From Epichloe hybrida (Eukaryota > Ascomycota > Sordariomycetes > Hypocreales > Clavicipitaceae): a DNA stretch of 64,000 nt. Positions within the stretch are counted from its first letter, which is position 1. Every line of letters starts with the position of its first letter. Location: the NCBI GenBank assembly GCA_019022495.1, contig JAFEKR010000001.1:4402001-4466000 (forward strand), read 5' to 3'. Under the pieces are notes generated by a model that made no database searches, was not told the DNA's origin, and was given only the letters and a program-made list of their open reading frames with translations. Made by a program: the position numbers and the translations under genes. Positions 13,158 through 23,166 of this stretch are shown here, in pieces.

Positions 13158-13860
13158 CTACGGATTAGACAGGTATCTGTCTAAGAACATGGCCAGCTTG
13201 GACGAGCGAGAGGCCCAGAAGGCTTCGTATTGCCGGCCATCTCTTCCATGACTAAGAAAGGATGTCGGGTGGATTTCGCTGGTGCCCGACCAATCTGCTA
13301 TTTGTTCAAAATACCCTTCGATTCTTTGACCGCTAGTATTGTCCTTACTGAGCATGGCGATGTGGAAGGAACCCGATGCGTTGCTGTCTTGGAAGCTTGA
13401 GAGAAGTCGAAGAAGTAAAGGCACATTGCTTGTGGAACGATTTCCATCATATTATCCGATGTCGGCTCGAGGATGCTTTGGAGCATCACAGGAGCAATGA
13501 AGACTGTGTGCTTTTGGTGGGAACCAGAAAAGAAGTTTACAAGAGTGCTCTTCTAGCGAGAAGAGTCAGCGACGCCGATGATAAACTCCACTATGATCTC
13601 GTTGGGGAAGTGCGCTTTCACAATACGACTAATGCTACGTATAATCCTCGCATCATACCAAAGCGGAAGCGGGGCGTCGTTCGCGAGCCAGTTTTTCCAC
13701 GTGGTATACGGGAAGAGGAAGAAGGGCATCAACCCGGACGCCTTGTACATGAATCGACCTATGAGCTCTGGAATTCCAAGAGTAGAGTGGAAACTCGAAA
13801 TTGGCAGAAGTGCTAAAGCAGAATAGATGAGAATGTATGTGGATATTGTCTCTCGTGAAG
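13158..13860 (-). pseudogene. Decayed protein-coding relic of unknown family
   Basis: Minus-strand frames here carry protein-like sequence that is broken between frames. One frame (about 13850 to 13556) reads a hydrophobic, membrane-like lead and then GLMPFFLFPYTTWKNWLAND and EIIVEFIIGV. It ends at a TAG (13553-13555), but the same frame continues with TVFIAPVMLQSILEPTSD. After that, coding character moves to another frame (13424-13158), which contains GTSEIHPTSFLSHGRDGRQY and ends normally. One in-frame stop plus one frame change without a clear intron suggests an inactivated gene. I do not recognise the family. A real multi-exon gene with unusual introns cannot be excluded. Confidence 0.4.
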
Positions 13861-14193
13861 TTCACAAGCGCGAATGAACCCTCTCATTACAAACTGATCA
13901 CATTGATCAGACGACGGAAATATTACATTCACAACCTCACATAAGCGCAAGAGTGATGACGACATGCTTACTTCTCCTTCAGTCCTACGAAAAGCAAACC
14001 ATAAGAGATGCCGGCCAACCGAGTAACCACATCTCGATGTCTCGACGTCCAGATCCAGCAGCCGTCTCACCATCCAATACCCAAACAACCGTCTTCGTCC
14101 CATACCATCATCAGCACGTTCTCTCACATTCAAGACGCAAAAACATCACTTACAGCAAGAGAGAACAACTGCCGAATAGCCGTATTGGCCCGC

Positions 14194-14439
14194 TCATTTA
14201 TAGCATTGTCCATTGTAGCAGAAGCGAGCACTCTCCGCGCAGCACGACTTTCTGCAGCACTTGCTCGTACGGCAGCAGAACCATCCGACGTCGCATAATC
14301 GGGGGAAATCACGGGGACAAGTACTTGTTTTGGCATCACCGCTAGCAGGGGCCTTGATGCCGTTCTCGTCCGCGATCTGGAGAGAGGGCAGTTCGGCGAG
14401 TGCCATGCCGAGGAGGAAGAAGCCGAGCTGGAACCTCAT
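14194..14439 (-). CDS. Small secreted cysteine-rich protein (effector-like candidate)
   Basis: A single exon encodes 81 residues with a good fungal start context. Residues 1-15 (MRFQLGFFLLGMALA) look like a signal peptide with cleavage after ALA. The mature part is a Ser/Ala-rich linker and then ten cysteines at 41, 49, 55, 56, 61, 62, 66, 67, 74 and 79, in the pattern C-x7-C-x5-CC-x4-CC-x3-CC-x6-C-x4-C. The three CC pairs and the ending FCYNGQCYK suggest a compact disulfide-bonded, knottin-like fold. Secreted proteins of this type in fungi can be effectors, antimicrobial peptides or wall proteins; the sequence does not say which. The gene sits between two gene relics and near a MITE, a setting common for rapidly changing genes. 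Confidence 0.75.
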   Translation of the reverse strand: MRFQLGFFLLGMALAELPSLQIADENGIKAPASGDAKTSTCPRDFPRLCDVGWFCCRTSKCCRKSCCAESARFCYNGQCYK

Positions 14440-14713
14440 TTTGGGAGGTGTGATATTGAGTGTGTGCTCGTATCACAGGATACCGAGTAGCTAGCAAGTC
14501 GGGTGAAAACGACTGAACTAAAGAATAGTAATTACTGATCTATTCTAGTCTACTGAAGGAAAGAAAGAAGGTATTATGGGAATCGCGTATCGTGCGCGAT
14601 TTAAAAGGGGCTATAGGTGCTACGCGATAAGAGGCCACGCTAAACCGCGATCACAGTTCGTTATACACACTTGAGTAGGTTAACTAATTAACCAGACCAA
14701 CCTCACATCTCAC

Positions 14714-15070
14714 ATGGAGAAGACGCCCAGCGCGGCTCCCGGTCAAGCATGTCACATTGACTGGTCTTCTCCCTCGCGACACGAGCCGCTTGACGTATCG
14801 GCAGACATCTTAATTGCAGCAGACGTGACCTATGCCCCCGAACATGTGGCCTGGCTGCGAGAATGTGACAAGTCACTGCTTTTTGATGGGTTGATGAGGG
14901 AGTATCCTGGCTTGTGGTCTGTTCGGCTCAATGGAAAAATTTTCGGTATTGGCGACAACGGTGAGGTGGCCTTTAGAGACGAGAAGATATGCAGCAGGCC
15001 ACATGGGGAGAAGCTGAGTATTTCATCAGTGCAGATGAAGTCGACTACAAACTATTCGAGTCGTTTGGGC
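14714..15070 (+). pseudogene. Fragment resembling the C-terminal part of a lysine methyltransferase (METTL21/EFM type)
   Basis: The frame reads LDVSADILIAADVTYAPEHV, close to the D-x-x-x-A-A-D-V-x-Y-x-P-E-H block of fungal seven-beta-strand protein methyltransferases. SVRLNGKIFGIGDNGEVAF follows, similar to the end of that family. The upstream SAM-binding half (GxGxG motif I) is absent. After about 15000 the coding character breaks up between frames. The piece is therefore best read as a truncated relic, not a working enzyme. The identification is from memory of the family and only moderately safe. Confidence 0.4.
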
Positions 15071-15133
15071 ATGATGCCGAATCTTCACTGCAGATTTCCT
15101 GGAGAGTCGTGCGGGTCATTTTCTATACATTAG

Positions 15134-16012
15134 GTTTGTCAGCTATACTGTTCCTTGTTGCATGCGAATGAAGCGTTTCTTAGTTTCGGAAGTAGTGTTT
15201 CTGAGCATAGACAGAGGCAGGAGTAGACAGAGTAGACACACAACACGCAAAACACACAAAACACACAAAATTCGACAAAAAGCCGCAAGAGCGAGTGCCA
15301 CCCGCCCGCTGTTGGATCTAGTAGTCTCACATCTTGAGCATCACAATCACAATCCCTTACCTCTTCGAGGCTGATTGCGACATCGGCACTTAGGGCAAAA
15401 GAGGGTCCTTTGCCCGGGTGTGTGGGGCATCTCGGAAACAATTTGTCTGACGGTTCGACTGTTCTAGTGGGTATCTCACCCTCGTATCTCGTTGCGCCAC
15501 ATGCGGATAGCTTAGATAAGCTGATTCCATCATTACGCCACCGCCACTTTTGTGTCATGTCTGCCACCGAATGGAATCGCGGGGGACCGTCGGCTCCGGT
15601 CTTAGCCCAGCGGCACCTGTAAGGTTGTCGCTATCAAGGCGCCCGGTGGAGATGTTAATACATAAGAGGCACGAGACCAGCTCCATAATGCCCCTCCAAT
15701 GCCTAGCCCAACCCCGATGTGTCAATGGTCTCATCGCATGGCAACGCCAGCTCTTCGATTCTCGAACTTTATATCATTTTCATCTCCTGTGAAATGGCTC
15801 CCTCGATATCTTTCATCGTTCTTTAGAGCTTTAGCCAACCTTTCTCCCCTTCCACATCCTGTCTTCCTCTGGGCCTCCAGTTGTCGCTTGTCGCCGAGAG
15901 ACGGACACACAGCCACTTCCGTCAGTGGTCACCATTGCTTCGACTTTCCATTGAGCAGGCAAAATCAAGGCTTTCGGTGGTTACGCGTCACTGCAGCTTC
16001 ATGAAATAAAGC
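15134..16012. other. Gene-free stretch upstream of the F-box gene
   Basis: It has an ACACAAA-type simple repeat near 15237-15271 and the promoter region of the F-box gene. No gene is seen. Confidence 0.5.
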
Positions 16013-17648
16013 ATGGCTCGCTTCATTGATCTAGAGGAAAATGGCGGCGACGATCCTAGTCATCCACCCGAGGATCTGGTTCGACAAGCCTTGCAGGCAA
16101 AGCTACAAGCGCAGAATAAATACCCTGGCCTGCCATCTGCTCCCCCCTCCGAGTCTACTTCTTATACATCCAGTTCCATCGGTAGAGCATTCCAGTGTTA
16201 TCCGTACGTCTGTTTTGACTTCTACTTTCGTCTTCAAAGATCAATTGCTGTCTCGCTCACTATTGATGGTATCATCATGTCAATTGCTGACGAGGTTACC
16301 CACTACTTGCAGCATCATTGCATCGATTGTGTCGTCCATCGATTCAAACACTTTAGACGCCCTTGCTCGCTCATGCCGCTCCGTTCACGATGGCCTGATC
16401 CAATATCGTAGCGTCCTCTTGACTTTGACGCTACATTGCAGAAACGAAGGAGTTCCCGTCAACGCCGAATATCGTGCCCGAGCCAGCAACTGGCATTCCA
16501 TGAGAGATACCAGGAGCTACAATGGCAAGTCGGGCAGCTGTGCCCGTGACATGGTCGATGAGTGTCGAAAATGTGGCCAAGTCGTTTGTCGCGTACGTCT
16601 TCATCTTGGTGTATTACGAGCAGCTTGCAAAAAAATTTCAAGTCAGGCTTATCGCATCCATGCTAACGACAAGATGCACAGAATTGCGCCATCAAGCCAC
16701 CCGCGCCGGTAGCGCTACGCGAGCACAGAATTGCGCCATCAAGCCACCCGCGCCGGTAGCGCTACGCGAGAGACATCGTAGACTTTGCAGAACATGCGTC
16801 AAAGCGCCCATTGCGGCACTTGCGATTCCACGACTCGATCCAGATCTGCCCTTCACATCAGATTCCGTGCAGCAGTCGCTTTGTAAATGCGAATCATCGG
16901 GAGTTTGGCTCTGTCAGCCATGTGGAAGAAGCATTCGGGGAGCTGACACTGAATATCAACGGTTTGTGAATCATCGCTATCTACTCTTTGTCTCCAAAAG
17001 CAAAGACTGAACGGAGTCCTGACATTACTCGAATGTAGCATTTGGCGCTGGCGCACCCAATATGGGGAAGTCCTCGGCGGGTTGGGGACCGGAATCGGCG
17101 ACGGAGACCGAGGTGTCATCTGCGGTCGCGAAGCAGCCTGTCTTGCTGCCAGAGACCGTGAGCACGAAGTAGACTGCGACGCCCAAGACGCGCGTGATAG
17201 CGGCACAGCACCATGGGTGAATGAACGGCCCGTCTGGATGATGACTTCAACCCCATCGCCTCCTGCCCTCGCTGCGTCGGCGAGTCCAGCCGGGTCACCT
17301 TTCGGCCCGGCCACGCCCATAGGAGCACCCATAGAAGCACTCATTGAAGAAGAGCGCCATGAACAAACCCCTTCTCCCCAGCTCGGCCCTGGATACGAGC
17401 GACACGAGATTGAGGGAATCGGCGGACGAGTCAAGCGTAAGCTCGTCCGAATGGTGCGCTTGGGCGCATGTGTTCCGGAGTGGGATGACGAAAGGGGCTA
17501 CGGGAGCTGCGCCCTGGCATCAGAGGTAAAGGGCTGCGCCCGAAGCTGGTGCAGCTGGTGTTGCCGAGTGATTCCTGGCAAGAAGGATCTACTTGATGAC
17601 CAAGGCGTGTCCTTTCGCGGTTGCGGAAACCGCCAGTGCGCCTTGTAA
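16013..17648 (+). CDS. F-box-like protein with cysteine-rich zinc-binding region
   Basis: Four exons (16013-16203, 16313-16592, 16729-16961, 17039-17648) join to 437 residues. Exon 1 starts MARFIDLEENGGDDPSHPPE. Residues about 63-105 (IIASIVSSIDSNTLDALAR and following) have the helical spacing of an F-box. A Cys-rich segment follows: CARDMVDECRKCGQVVCRNC, CRTC and CKCESSGVWLCQPCG, likely to bind zinc. The C-terminal half has ICGREAACLAARDREHEVDC, then a variable linker, then KRKLVRMVR...CVPEW and SWCSWCCRVIPGKKDL. F-box proteins usually recruit substrates to SCF ubiquitin ligases; that role is inferred. Intron 2 (16593-16728) ends in a duplicated acceptor: a 47-bp tandem repeat (16677-16723 and 16724-16770) offers two identical CACAG sites. 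Only the second keeps the frame; the first leads to a stop within 26 codons. Confidence 0.78.
16677..16770 (+). repeat. 47-bp exact tandem duplication spanning a 3' splice site
   Basis: Two identical 47-bp units, 16677-16723 and 16724-16770, each begin CACAG and run into the first codons of exon 3 of the F-box gene. The unit length is not a multiple of three, so acceptor choice decides the reading frame. Identity of the copies suggests a recent event, or an assembly artefact. Confidence 0.9.
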
Positions 17649-18064
17649 TGTATTTATGATGGTGTCATATGTTGGCGTTTTGTCTCCCCAAGGGAAATGA
17701 CTGTCTTTTCTGAATGGATTGGAAACGTGTCCTCCGGCGTGGGATTTTACTAATTCATCGCCAAAATAAAAACGATAATGACGATTCAAGCGCATCCTCG
17801 CGAGTCCAGGAGATGGAAATCCCTGCTGGTAACCGATATATTGCGCGAGACATGAACATCTGCCCCAGCGTAATGTAATATTGCGTACATGAGATGCTGG
17901 GGGGTCTCCCACCCATTTTGTGAAAACATGTCCCTCCCCCAAAATTCTTATCCTACAAAACCGCCTCCCTCCCCTCACCGATGAGGTATAGAAAAGGAAC
18001 AAAGTAAAGATTGTACAGGCTCGGTCCCCCAAGAAGACCTCTCCACAACCCCATCACATCAAGA
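17649..18064. other. Gene-free stretch between convergent F-box and mL58 genes
   Basis: It should hold the two 3' untranslated regions. No other feature is seen. Confidence 0.6.
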
Positions 18065-18703
18065 TCACAACTCCCCTCGGTAAACCATCTCCGCTCTCCT
18101 CTTTCGATCCTCCCTCGCCTGCAACTTCTTCGGGCCCCACCGGGCCATCTTCCTCTCCAACTTCCCTTGCAACCACTCATGGTGTTCCTGCGACGCCGGC
18201 GCCACAATCTTGACAAAGACCTCTGAGCACTCAAACTTGGCAGCGAGTTTCCCGACACTCCACCTGATGGGGTCTTCTGCCCTCAACCTCCGGATCTCCT
18301 CCACGTCTTCTTCCTTGAGGTGATAGCGCGCCGTGCGGCGCTTGTATCTCATCTGCGGGGGCAAGTCGGCGTCGGCGATGGCCTCGCCGTTCAGGGCAGC
18401 CGGCGCCCCAGGGTTGCTCCGCATTCGCAGCAGCGCCAGCCGCCGGGGGTCGCCCCGCGGCAGGAAGATGAAGGGCGTGTGGGCGGGCGAGGCTTCCGAC
18501 GAGGGGGGGTTGTAGATGATGCTGTCGGCCGCGGGGAAGGGCGCCGTCCGGCTGGGGAGGAAGGAGTCGTGGGGGGCGATTTTGAGAGCCCGCTTCGTTC
18601 GGGCCGTGGTTTTGTGGCCGCGCTTGGGGACGAGCATCGCGCTGCAGCGGGCCGTGGTGGTGAGCAGCTGGGCTACGGGGCGGGCGAGGGATCGAAGATC
18701 CAT
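18065..18703 (-). CDS. MRPL20: Mitochondrial large-subunit ribosomal protein mL58 (MRPL20 family)
   Basis: mL58 is a fungus-specific component of the mitochondrial 54S ribosomal subunit. The chosen start at 18703 gives 212 residues in one exon. Its N-terminus (MDLRSLARPVAQLLTTTARC) is basic and hydroxylated, as expected of a mitochondrial presequence. The family signal is RTKRALKIAPHDSFLPS, then FIFLPRGDPRRLALLRM, YHLKEEDVEEIRRLRAEDP, SVGKLAAKFECSEVFVKIV and the basic end RWGPKKLQAREDRKRRAEM. The frame is open to an ATG at 18814, but that extension is Ser-rich, without family character, and spoils the presequence. No intron is needed. Confidence 0.85.
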   Translation of the reverse strand: MDLRSLARPVAQLLTTTARCSAMLVPKRGHKTTARTKRALKIAPHDSFLPSRTAPFPAADSIIYNPPSSEASPAHTPFIFLPRGDPRRLALLRMRSNPGAPAALNGEAIADADLPPQMRYKRRTARYHLKEEDVEEIRRLRAEDPIRWSVGKLAAKFECSEVFVKIVAPASQEHHEWLQGKLERKMARWGPKKLQAREDRKRRAEMVYRGEL

Positions 18704-19365
18704 GGTCTGTGTGTGGCGTGTTATGGCGAGCGTTGTTTGAGGATGGACCCTTTTGAAGGAGGAAAGGGAGAGAGAGGATGGAGTGAGTTGAGATGAATGG
18801 ATGGATTGGCCCACGGCAACCCTTGCTTGGGGGGGCGATGAATGGGCTCAGCCGTTGGAGAATTGAGGTTTTTCGGTGCTTGAAAATTCGGCTTATGTAA
18901 GACGTGTTGTGTTCTCCTTGTCGGGGGGGGAAGTCGGGGAAGTCGCGAGGGGGATCCACTTGCCTACTCGTACAATGTACTCCGTGCGGATCCGCAAGTG
19001 TAGACTCAGCTTCCAAGGTTCAAGGATGATCAGAAGATCTAGTTGGTGATTGTTGAAAAGCTTCCGTCAAGCAGTATCCGGTTCACTCTGGGTCTCCGTT
19101 CTCTTGTGCGATTTGTGGTTGTTTGCGAAACAGTCGCGGGCCTACGTGTACGTTGCATCACTTCTCTTCCCCTGGCGGCCTCCAACACGCGTGCAACTGA
19201 TTGTAAACGGCTGTGTTTTATTTTCAAATGGTCAACATCGATACCATGATGGAACGCGCTTCCTCTCTCATTCTCATCCTCATTCTAACCGTCATCTGTA
19301 CAGTGCATACCCGTGACAAACAAATCATGATTATGTCCACGCTCCTCCAGCCAAATGTCACACCA
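18704..19365. other. Gene-free stretch: mL58 promoter and BTB gene 1 3' side
   Basis: No gene is seen. The first 150 bp upstream of mL58 are GA-rich on the plus strand. Confidence 0.5.
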
Positions 19366-20279
19366 TCAATTAAATCTCATCACAAAGTTCGTCTTTGGGC
19401 TCCCAAACCCCCCAGAGTCCCGCGACCCCGAGCACGGCAAAGGAGTCATGTAGTCCTCCGGCGGATGCGAGATGCCACAAAAGTGACACCTTCGCCCGAG
19501 CCGCTCATCCTCCGTCTTCTTCATCAGCGGCGCGAGAATGTCGGTCCCGAACGCGGGACACTCCCTCAACACCTCGTCACACAAGGACTTGCTCGCCTCA
19601 GACACCATGGCTGTTCCAAACTTTTGCAGCCCAGCCTTGATGGCCGCTCGGCGAAGCTCTCGGCCATGCTGCAGCTCGTCCGTTGTCCTCGTGTAGATCT
19701 CTCGCACGGACTGAAGAAAGGACTCTACATCCGTGGCGTGGTGGTATAGCGAGTTTCGGTAGAAGGACTTGGCGCAGTTCTTGAGGTCGTTGATCAGGTA
19801 CTTGTCTCCCATGGCAAACATGACGGCGTGTAACACGGGGTCATCTGTGCTCCATTTGTCGTTGGGCTTGGGCGGCTTGGGCACCGTGTAGGTGCCCGTG
19901 TAGAGGAAGTCGATCATGCACTGGACTTGGATCAGGGAGAAGTCCTTGACATGGTACGTTCCCTCGGACTCCTGGCATGTTCAGTCATCATCAAGCTAAG
20001 CTTGTAGGGGTTTGCAACGTTGGTGATAGGGGGGAGCTGATACCTTGAATGGGCCCGTGCAAGCTGCCATGAAGACTTTGGATTGCGAACAAATGACGGA
20101 TTTGTGGACTGGAATCTTTGTCCCTTCGCATTCGAGTTCGTAGTCGATAAAGGCGCCTTCCTTTCGTGCCCTGGGCATGTGAGCGATTATAACACTGTGG
20201 GTTGGGGGCAGCAGATTTACCTCACCAAGGCTCTGTGGAGCCCTGATTGCTGGAAGACGTCCATGTCCTTTTCTGGCAT
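19366..20279 (-). CDS. BTB/POZ domain protein 1 (paralogue of the next gene)
   Basis: Three exons (20279-20221, 20170-20044, 19971-19366) join to 263 residues, with introns of 50 and 72 bp. The BTB fold runs from about residue 20 to 105: RARKEGAFIDYELECEGTKI, then PVHKSVICSQSKVF, then a beta strand and CMIDFLYTGTYT. After it come MFAMGDKYLINDLKNCAK and a helical BACK-like part, then a C-terminal RCHFCGISHP that could bind a metal. Fungal BTB-only proteins of this size mediate dimerisation or act as CUL3 adaptors; the partner is unknown. Exon 2 is 127 bp, exactly as in the paralogue at 21965-22817, and both introns fall at equivalent places. Start chosen at MPEKDMDVFQQSG because it gives a short lead before the conserved ARKE. 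Confidence 0.82.
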
Positions 20280-21964
20280 GAGAAGCGATGGCGTGTGTAG
20301 GATGAGTAACGATGAGTAACCGGGTTTTGGTGCTCCTGAGCATCAGGTTGGACGGTTACTTCAGTGGAAAAGAGGCAAATTATATAGATGGATAGGTATG
20401 GCCTTCACGCGGCCCGATGAGTGATGCTCAACTGTTTCGCCGCATTCAGGCGAAGTTTGCTGTTCATCGGGCAGTCTTTTCACCACTTGGCAGACATGGG
20501 ATGGGGTTTCATCTCATCTTGGGTGGAAGCATGCGGGACTGCTGATCGAGCCACATCTGAGGTGAGTGAATGGATCATGTACATCGAATAGAAGGAGACG
20601 CGATTGCATTCGCCTACTTGATGACGACATCTTTCACACCTGTCGTGCTTGGCCACAAGGATCGTCATATCGGTCTAGTAGCAGTTACCCATGCCCGAAA
20701 AACCGCCTCTACTTTCTGTGTCAAACCTCATCCAGCGTGAACGAAATCTTGTGTCAAACCTCATCCAACGTGAAAGAAATCTTGGACAGACCAGGGTATT
20801 CAACTCGCAGATACAGATACATGTCTGCATTCAATGCCGGTCAGGCCGATCCCTGGCTACAAGCCAATTATGTACTGTGCAACCATGAAACAATTTCTCG
20901 GTTAACAGTTTTGCTCATCACCAATGTTCATCATCAGCAGTGAAATGGGCCGACGACCCATCAAATTCACAGTACCCGAGTACAGCCTTTTTGGCACACA
21001 TAGGTACCCAACAGTTCTTGCCGAGAGACAAAAAGCCGTTTTCAACAGCTCGCTAGCGAACTCGTGACAATCAGCAATGAGACAATCATAGAGCGGTTGC
21101 ACTCTCGGCGAAAGCAGTCGTGCCCGAAACTTTCCCACTGCACTGTCCATTGACCATGGCAGACATGGTGACATGTAGCAAGACATCTGAGAGGTGGCGG
21201 GGGTTGCCTCCATCTTCCGGATGCTCATCTACATCATAGTATTCCAGGAAGATAAAAATCAATCATCACACGCCTTCGCAGTCTGTAAAGGTGTTGCTTT
21301 TCAACATCCCGAGTCACCAAACAGTCAGCCACTAGACATCAGGACTCCGGAGAGGTGGCAAAGAACTTGGAAGATGCGCGCAAACCTCACAAGACCCTCA
21401 TGCAATTTTCGACTATGACAGAGCTCCTTTTCGAGGCCCGGCGCGGGTTAATACCTTGAACGCTGTGGTTTCGGGTCAAAGAGGTGGTTCGCTTCATCTT
21501 GCTGAGGAGCCCGGCCAACAGCCAGACTGTGTGAAGGAGAAAGAGAGATGAGAGCGCATCACATCTTTCAAAGAAGTCGGCTTTATCTGGTAGGTGGCGC
21601 CCTATCAATAACTGCCGACACCCGGTATGAAATGAGCCAGCGAACGGCGGTCTCAATTCAGCCACGATAGGAGCTCTGTCCGGGTCCTTTCAACGAATGT
21701 CAAACATTATATTGCGAGTCGAGCGTAATGTTAATTGTAAGTGTACACGGGCCCAGGTTTTCGCGAAATTTGATGGTGCGGACGGTTCTATACACTAGCA
21801 GAGAGAACAAATGAATTGGTCAGAAATAACAGTTATTTACTTCGACAACCTTGAAGAATCTACCTAGGCTTTGTGTTTCCTGGTCCCAAAATGCTTCCGC
21901 AATTATTATGAACCGTTCTGAAGGATTCCACGTCTTCCGCAATGCGTTCAGCCAAAGAAAAAGC
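20280..21964. other. Gene-free stretch between the two BTB genes
   Basis: About 1.7 kb hold no convincing gene. It contains a 33-bp tandem duplication (20717-20782). Several frames stay open for 90-125 codons but lack coding character. Confidence 0.5.
20717..20782. repeat. 33-bp tandem duplication, two copies
   Basis: Unit TGTGTCAAACCTCATCC... is repeated with period 33; the second copy differs at two positions. The period is a multiple of three, but there is no supported gene around it. Confidence 0.85.
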
Positions 21965-22817
21965 CTAGTAGTTTGGAACATGAACGTGAACTGAATCGCA
22001 AGTCGAACAAACCACCCTACCCTTGCCAATACGTATGCCTACTATGTTGCCATAGCAATTATGGCAATCTTCGCAAAGTCCTACGATTGTTTTATCTCCC
22101 AGGACTGAATCTACAAAGTCCACAGCAAACTCGGGATATTTCTTCATGAATTCCTCAAGTTGTGGTGTGGTCCTTTTGATCTGGAACCTGATGCAGCGCC
22201 AAGTAAATTCATCAAGAATAGTACGGACAGACAGCCCACCATCCTGAGTGGCTGCATAGATACGTAACAAGGAAGACAACACTTGGTCATACTTGCTTTG
22301 GGCCAAGATTGTGCTATATCGACTGCGAGCCTCGACTCTGAGGTCCTCAATTTGGTATTTGTCCCCAATCGCGAACATGGCTTCATGGAAAGGCAGAGCG
22401 TCCTGAGGACCATCGGGTGTGCTACAAATTTCATCCCGCCACGGTACGTTGTAGAATCCCTCGTATAGGTATTCAATCATTCCCTCGACGGCACAAAGTG
22501 GGAAGTCGTCGATCGTATAGGTTCCATTAGATTCCTCTCATCATTTAGTGACCCATGGGCGAGTTAGACGTCAAACCAAGAACTTACCATAAGTGGTCCT
22601 GTAATTGCAGCTTTGAACACAGATGACTGCGCACAGAGAAAGACTCTATGGACAGGAATCTGAGTACCTTTGCAGACTATAGTATAGTCAGTGCAGAGGC
22701 TTTCCTTCCTAGCCCTATTTAGTCGTGTGAGAAGATACTTTCGGGGAAGAAAAAAAAAATGGAATCAAACAAGATTTACTTCGTCAAGTTTGGATCTGAT
22801 TCGTCGTAAAGTTCCAT
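21965..22817 (-). CDS. BTB/POZ domain protein 2 (paralogue of the previous gene)
   Basis: Three exons (22817-22780, 22714-22588, 22534-21965) join to 244 residues, with introns of 65 and 53 bp. The BTB domain starts at ARKESLCTDYTIVCKGTQIP, followed by VHRVFLCAQSSVFKAAITGP, a short strand and MIEYLYEGFYNVPW. Then comes MFAIGDKYQIEDLRVEARSR and a helical tail. Near the C-terminus four cysteines in GLCEDCHNCYGN and VVCSTCDSVH could form a small zinc site, unlike the simpler tail of the first BTB gene. The middle exon has the same 127-bp length and the same flanking intron positions as its paralogue, so the pair arose by duplication. The start MELYDESDPN is the first ATG after an in-frame stop. 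An upstream exon ending in a GTAAGT site near 22865 is possible. Confidence 0.8.
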
Positions 22818-23166
22818 GTTTCCAGTGCGAATAGGCGGAGAGTTGGCTGAGAAATCAGCGACTTACGTGTTCTCGAGTCGCAGGTCAAAGAATGACTCAA
22901 AATCCAATATGCAGGCTTGAGAAGATGAGCAGATTACGTGAGGTCTTGTAGCATCTGATGTTGACGTTTGCTCGCAAGAAAGAGGGTGTGTAGGCGAGAG
23001 AGAAAGTGCCACTAGCCCTCGTTTTTCACTTTTCGTTCACCCTTTCACGCTGGCAGTCAACCACTCACCTTACTCACGCTCCAGACGATGACGAATCAGT
23101 CGCGCTCGTTGCAAAACTTCCATTCGTGAACGGCCTCATATTGTACATATTGGCGTCACCTGCCGC
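22818..23166. other. Gene-free stretch: BTB gene 2 promoter and coiled-coil gene 3' side
   Basis: On the minus strand a short open piece ends in DFESFFDLRLENT followed by GTAAGT (about 22865). It may be an upstream exon, or chance. Confidence 0.4.

Noticed and set aside
18704..18814. 37-residue extension of mL58
   Set aside because: It would place a Ser-rich tail ahead of a good mitochondrial presequence; the inner ATG fits the family.
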